A program made the translations under genes and the position numbers. The notes under the pieces were generated by a model. It saw nothing but the letters and a program-made list of their open reading frames with translations. It did no database searches and was not told where the DNA came from. A stretch of DNA of 50,029 nt. It comes from Richelia sp. CSU_2_1. GTDB lineage: Bacteria > Cyanobacteriota > Cyanobacteriia > Cyanobacteriales > Microcoleaceae. The DNA lies in the NCBI GenBank assembly GCA_012034575.1, contig JAAUPF010000028.1, forward strand, positions 1 to 50,029. The letters are read 5' to 3'. This document shows positions 48,448 to 50,029 of the stretch, piece after piece (positions within the stretch are counted from its first letter, which is position 1; each line of letters begins with the position of its first letter).

Positions 48448-48472
48448 ACCCCGCCTCACAGGAGAACGGGGT
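48448..48472. terminator. ACCCCG hairpin between convergent genes
   Basis: ACCCCG (48448-48453) pairs with CGGGGT (48467-48472) around 13 bases, followed by TTCTAATT. It lies between convergent genes and resembles the subterminal hairpins of IS200/IS605 ends, so it may be a terminator or a solo insertion scar. Confidence 0.4.
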
Positions 48473-48508
48473 TTCTAATTCCCCAAAGGTACGCCAAGAA
48501 TCTGCCAG

Positions 48509-49486
48509 CTAAGGACTAAAAAATATATTATTAACTTGGCTGAAAGTGAAATCTATTTGCTCTTGAACTTTAGCAAAATGAAGCTGCATTTTAAGTATTT
48601 CTTTCTTAGAATTAGCTTCAGCAATCTTGCTTTCCAAAGTAAGTAAATTGCGGTTGAGAGTTTCTACCCGCAAAGTTTGCTCGTCTAAATCGATTTTCAG
48701 TTCTGCCACCTTATCTAACTCAATCTGCTTGCGAACCCAAGCGTGGCGGACTAAATTTTCATCGCCTTTTTGAAGGGCTATTTCTGCCCGGTGCTGCCAC
48801 TGATTGGCATGAGATTCAGCTTGATTGTACTGCCATTGCACCCGCAGTTGACCGGAAATAGCGCTAGCAACCGCCTGACGCAGTTCTTTGAGGGGTTCCT
48901 GAATTTCTAAAATTAATAACTCCCACAGCTTCATCAGTTCGCCTGTAAATTCTTCGCGTTCTACAGACGCTACTAATGCCTCTAAAAGCAACAAATTCGG
49001 TGCGATTTGTTGAGTATTTTTATCGAAAATTGCTTGGATTGCCGATAGCTGCTGTCGGTTGTTTTGTTCTTCACCGATCGCACTGAATCTGCCTAATATT
49101 TTGCGATCGCCCGAGAAAGTCGTTTCTAAAGTTGCGGGTACGAAAGCAAGTAACTTTTCGCGGGCGATCGAACTCAGCTTTTGTCTGAGCAAATCGCGGG
49201 CGGCGGCTTGCACTGCACCGGTTTGGCTTTGACAAATTTCAACGAGCATTTTCAAGCCAGCAGCCCCATAATTCAAAGTTTCTGACAGGGCGGCGATGCG
49301 ATGTTCGCTAACGGGACTGGACAATCGGTGCTTGACTCCTGCTAGTCCGCCGAGAACGACTCCGCCGACAGGAGGCGGCAATTCACCGCCTCTGACTGCA
49401 TCGTAGGGTTGCGGTCGATCGAACTTTTCTAACACTAGCGATCGCTCCTGAATACAATTCGAGTTTAGCTTACCTGCTGCAAGCAT
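48509..49486 (-). CDS. PspA/IM30-like protein with HEAT-like N-terminal extension
   Basis: The 325-residue protein has two parts. The N-terminal region (about 20-180) contains GELPPPVGGVVLGGLAGVKHRLSS and RIAALSETLNYGAAGLKMLVEICQSQTGAVQAAARDLL, a HEAT-like segment common at the start of many cyanobacterial multidomain proteins. The C-terminal region (about 190-320) is PspA/IM30-like: EIQEPLKELRQAVASAISGQLRVQWQYNQAE, HRAEIALQKGDENLVRHAWVRKQI, LDEQTLRVETLNRNLLTLESKIAEA. PspA/Vipp1 proteins are ESCRT-III-like and maintain membranes. The short N-terminal amphipathic helix of PspA is replaced by the extension. Start: an ATG at 49486; an internal start near DRPQPYDAV is possible. Confidence 0.75.
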   Translation of the reverse strand: MLAAGKLNSNCIQERSLVLEKFDRPQPYDAVRGGELPPPVGGVVLGGLAGVKHRLSSPVSEHRIAALSETLNYGAAGLKMLVEICQSQTGAVQAAARDLLRQKLSSIAREKLLAFVPATLETTFSGDRKILGRFSAIGEEQNNRQQLSAIQAIFDKNTQQIAPNLLLLEALVASVEREEFTGELMKLWELLILEIQEPLKELRQAVASAISGQLRVQWQYNQAESHANQWQHRAEIALQKGDENLVRHAWVRKQIELDKVAELKIDLDEQTLRVETLNRNLLTLESKIAEANSKKEILKMQLHFAKVQEQIDFTFSQVNNIFFSP

Positions 49487-49513
49487 TAAAACACAGTTAC
49501 TGCCCTCAGGATG

Positions 49514-50029
49514 TCAATTAAACGTATCTTTGAGTACAGTCCGGGCCGCTAAATGATTGCGAGTAGAAGTCAAAATTTCGGTTTCCCGTTCCAATCTAGC
49601 AGCAGTATCTTGCAATTCTAAAAGAGTTTGCTGTTCTGTGGCTGCGCCGTAAAGGTAACTGGCGACCCAGTAGGACAATTCTGTAGGCAAACTGGGAATA
49701 TCTTCCGGGAGGTCGATCGACTGATCCATCAATTTACTCGACAGTCGAACTACATCTCGCAGCAGTTGTTCGACATCTTTGCCCAAAGGTCTGAGGTCTT
49801 GCTGGGGCGGTACGTCTTCAATCCATTCTACCAGACCGACCAGATAGGGTTTTTCGCGAACGGCGTCGAGCACTCGAAAGCGTTGCTGGCCTAAAGTCAT
49901 GATTTTCATGCGATCGTCCGGGAGGCGCTGACAGTGAATGACTTCGGCGCAGCAGCCGACGGCAGAGACTTTATTTTCGTTGGGGTCCCACATGAGGACG
50001 CCAAAACGCGATCGCCCTCCAAATCGTAC
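49514..50029 (-). CDS. LON substrate-binding-domain protein (partial, 5' end beyond window)
   Basis: The frame is open through the window end (RSRFGVLMWDPNENKVSAVGCCAEV, AEVIHCQRLPDDRMKIMTLGQQRFRVLD, KPYLVGLVEWIEDVPPQ), matching the N-terminal substrate-binding domain of Lon found alone in cyanobacterial proteins of about 210 residues. A helical tail follows (LSSKLMDQSIDLPEDIPSLPTELSYWVASYLYGAATEQQTLLE). There is no ATPase or protease domain. The internal Met at 49993 is not the start. It lies 27 bp upstream of the PspA-like gene on the same strand, so the two are probably co-transcribed. Confidence 0.85.
   Translation of the reverse strand, partial: VRFGGRSRFGVLMWDPNENKVSAVGCCAEVIHCQRLPDDRMKIMTLGQQRFRVLDAVREKPYLVGLVEWIEDVPPQQDLRPLGKDVEQLLRDVVRLSSKLMDQSIDLPEDIPSLPTELSYWVASYLYGAATEQQTLLELQDTAARLERETEILTSTRNHLAARTVLKDTFN

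Overview
The window looks like a piece of a filamentous, non-heterocystous cyanobacterial chromosome (Microcoleus/Oscillatoria/Phormidium type). The reasons are the very frequent GCGATCGC octamer (HIP1) and its GATCG core, many short tandem heptamer arrays, cyanobacterial marker genes (SbtA/SbtB, a CPP1-like J-domain protein, DUF1997, prephenate dehydratase, GltD) and many small palindromic interspersed repeats. The genus is an inference from style; no rRNA gene is present to confirm it. I see no tRNA, rRNA or CRISPR array.

Layout. 1-4330: three consecutive genes for RTX (calcium-binding, probably type I secreted) proteins; the first is cut by the window edge and the second is fused to a long pentapeptide-repeat region. 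4331-5838: gene-poor stretch with MITE-like inverted-repeat elements. 5839-6758: a PiT-type phosphate permease broken by an internal deletion and frameshift. 7019-16213: scattered single genes (DUF4342, HD-domain-like protein, metallophosphoesterase, DUF3891, YegS-type lipid kinase, frameshifted Uma2 nuclease, gltD) and a decayed TnpB (IS200/IS605) insertion. 16500-28249: a large membrane protein, an M23 peptidase, PgeF, a CPP1-like protein, a HAD hydrolase, a GNAT acetyltransferase, the bicarbonate transporter pair sbtA-sbtB, HPPD and an SDR.

28568-38906 holds two paralogous NYN-LOTUS RNA-binding/nuclease-type proteins, each modelled at 469 aa, on either side of an APC permease and the phosphate uptake operon pstS-pstC-pstA-pstB (all minus strand). 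Upstream of pstS lie two near-duplicate arrays of TTAA-containing repeats at exact 11-bp spacing, which fit PHO boxes; one runs over the stop codon of the neighbouring NYN gene. A divergent ubiD-family decarboxylase follows. The window therefore has an intact, apparently Pho-regulated high-affinity phosphate system and a broken PiT permease.

39237-45972 is an accessory island of toxin-antitoxin-like and defence-like modules: a small overlapping gene pair, a NACHT NTPase coupled to HigB and HigA-like genes, a second RelE-type pair, an XRE regulator, DUF4058, and a HicB-HicA pair. The same palindromic repeat (AGAAACCGGGTTTTT and its complement) sits in front of three of these modules. 46155-50029 returns to housekeeping genes: DUF1997, pheA, a pentapeptide protein, a PspA/IM30-like protein with an N-terminal extension, and a LON substrate-binding-domain protein cut by the window end.

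The most striking sequence-level patterns are: (i) heptamer arrays of TTGACAG/TTGATAG type abut the stop codons of six genes, always in the same orientation relative to the gene, and that orientation supplies stops in all three frames; (ii) the duplicated 11-bp-phased PHO box; (iii) the NACHT-HigBA operon bracketed by repeats.
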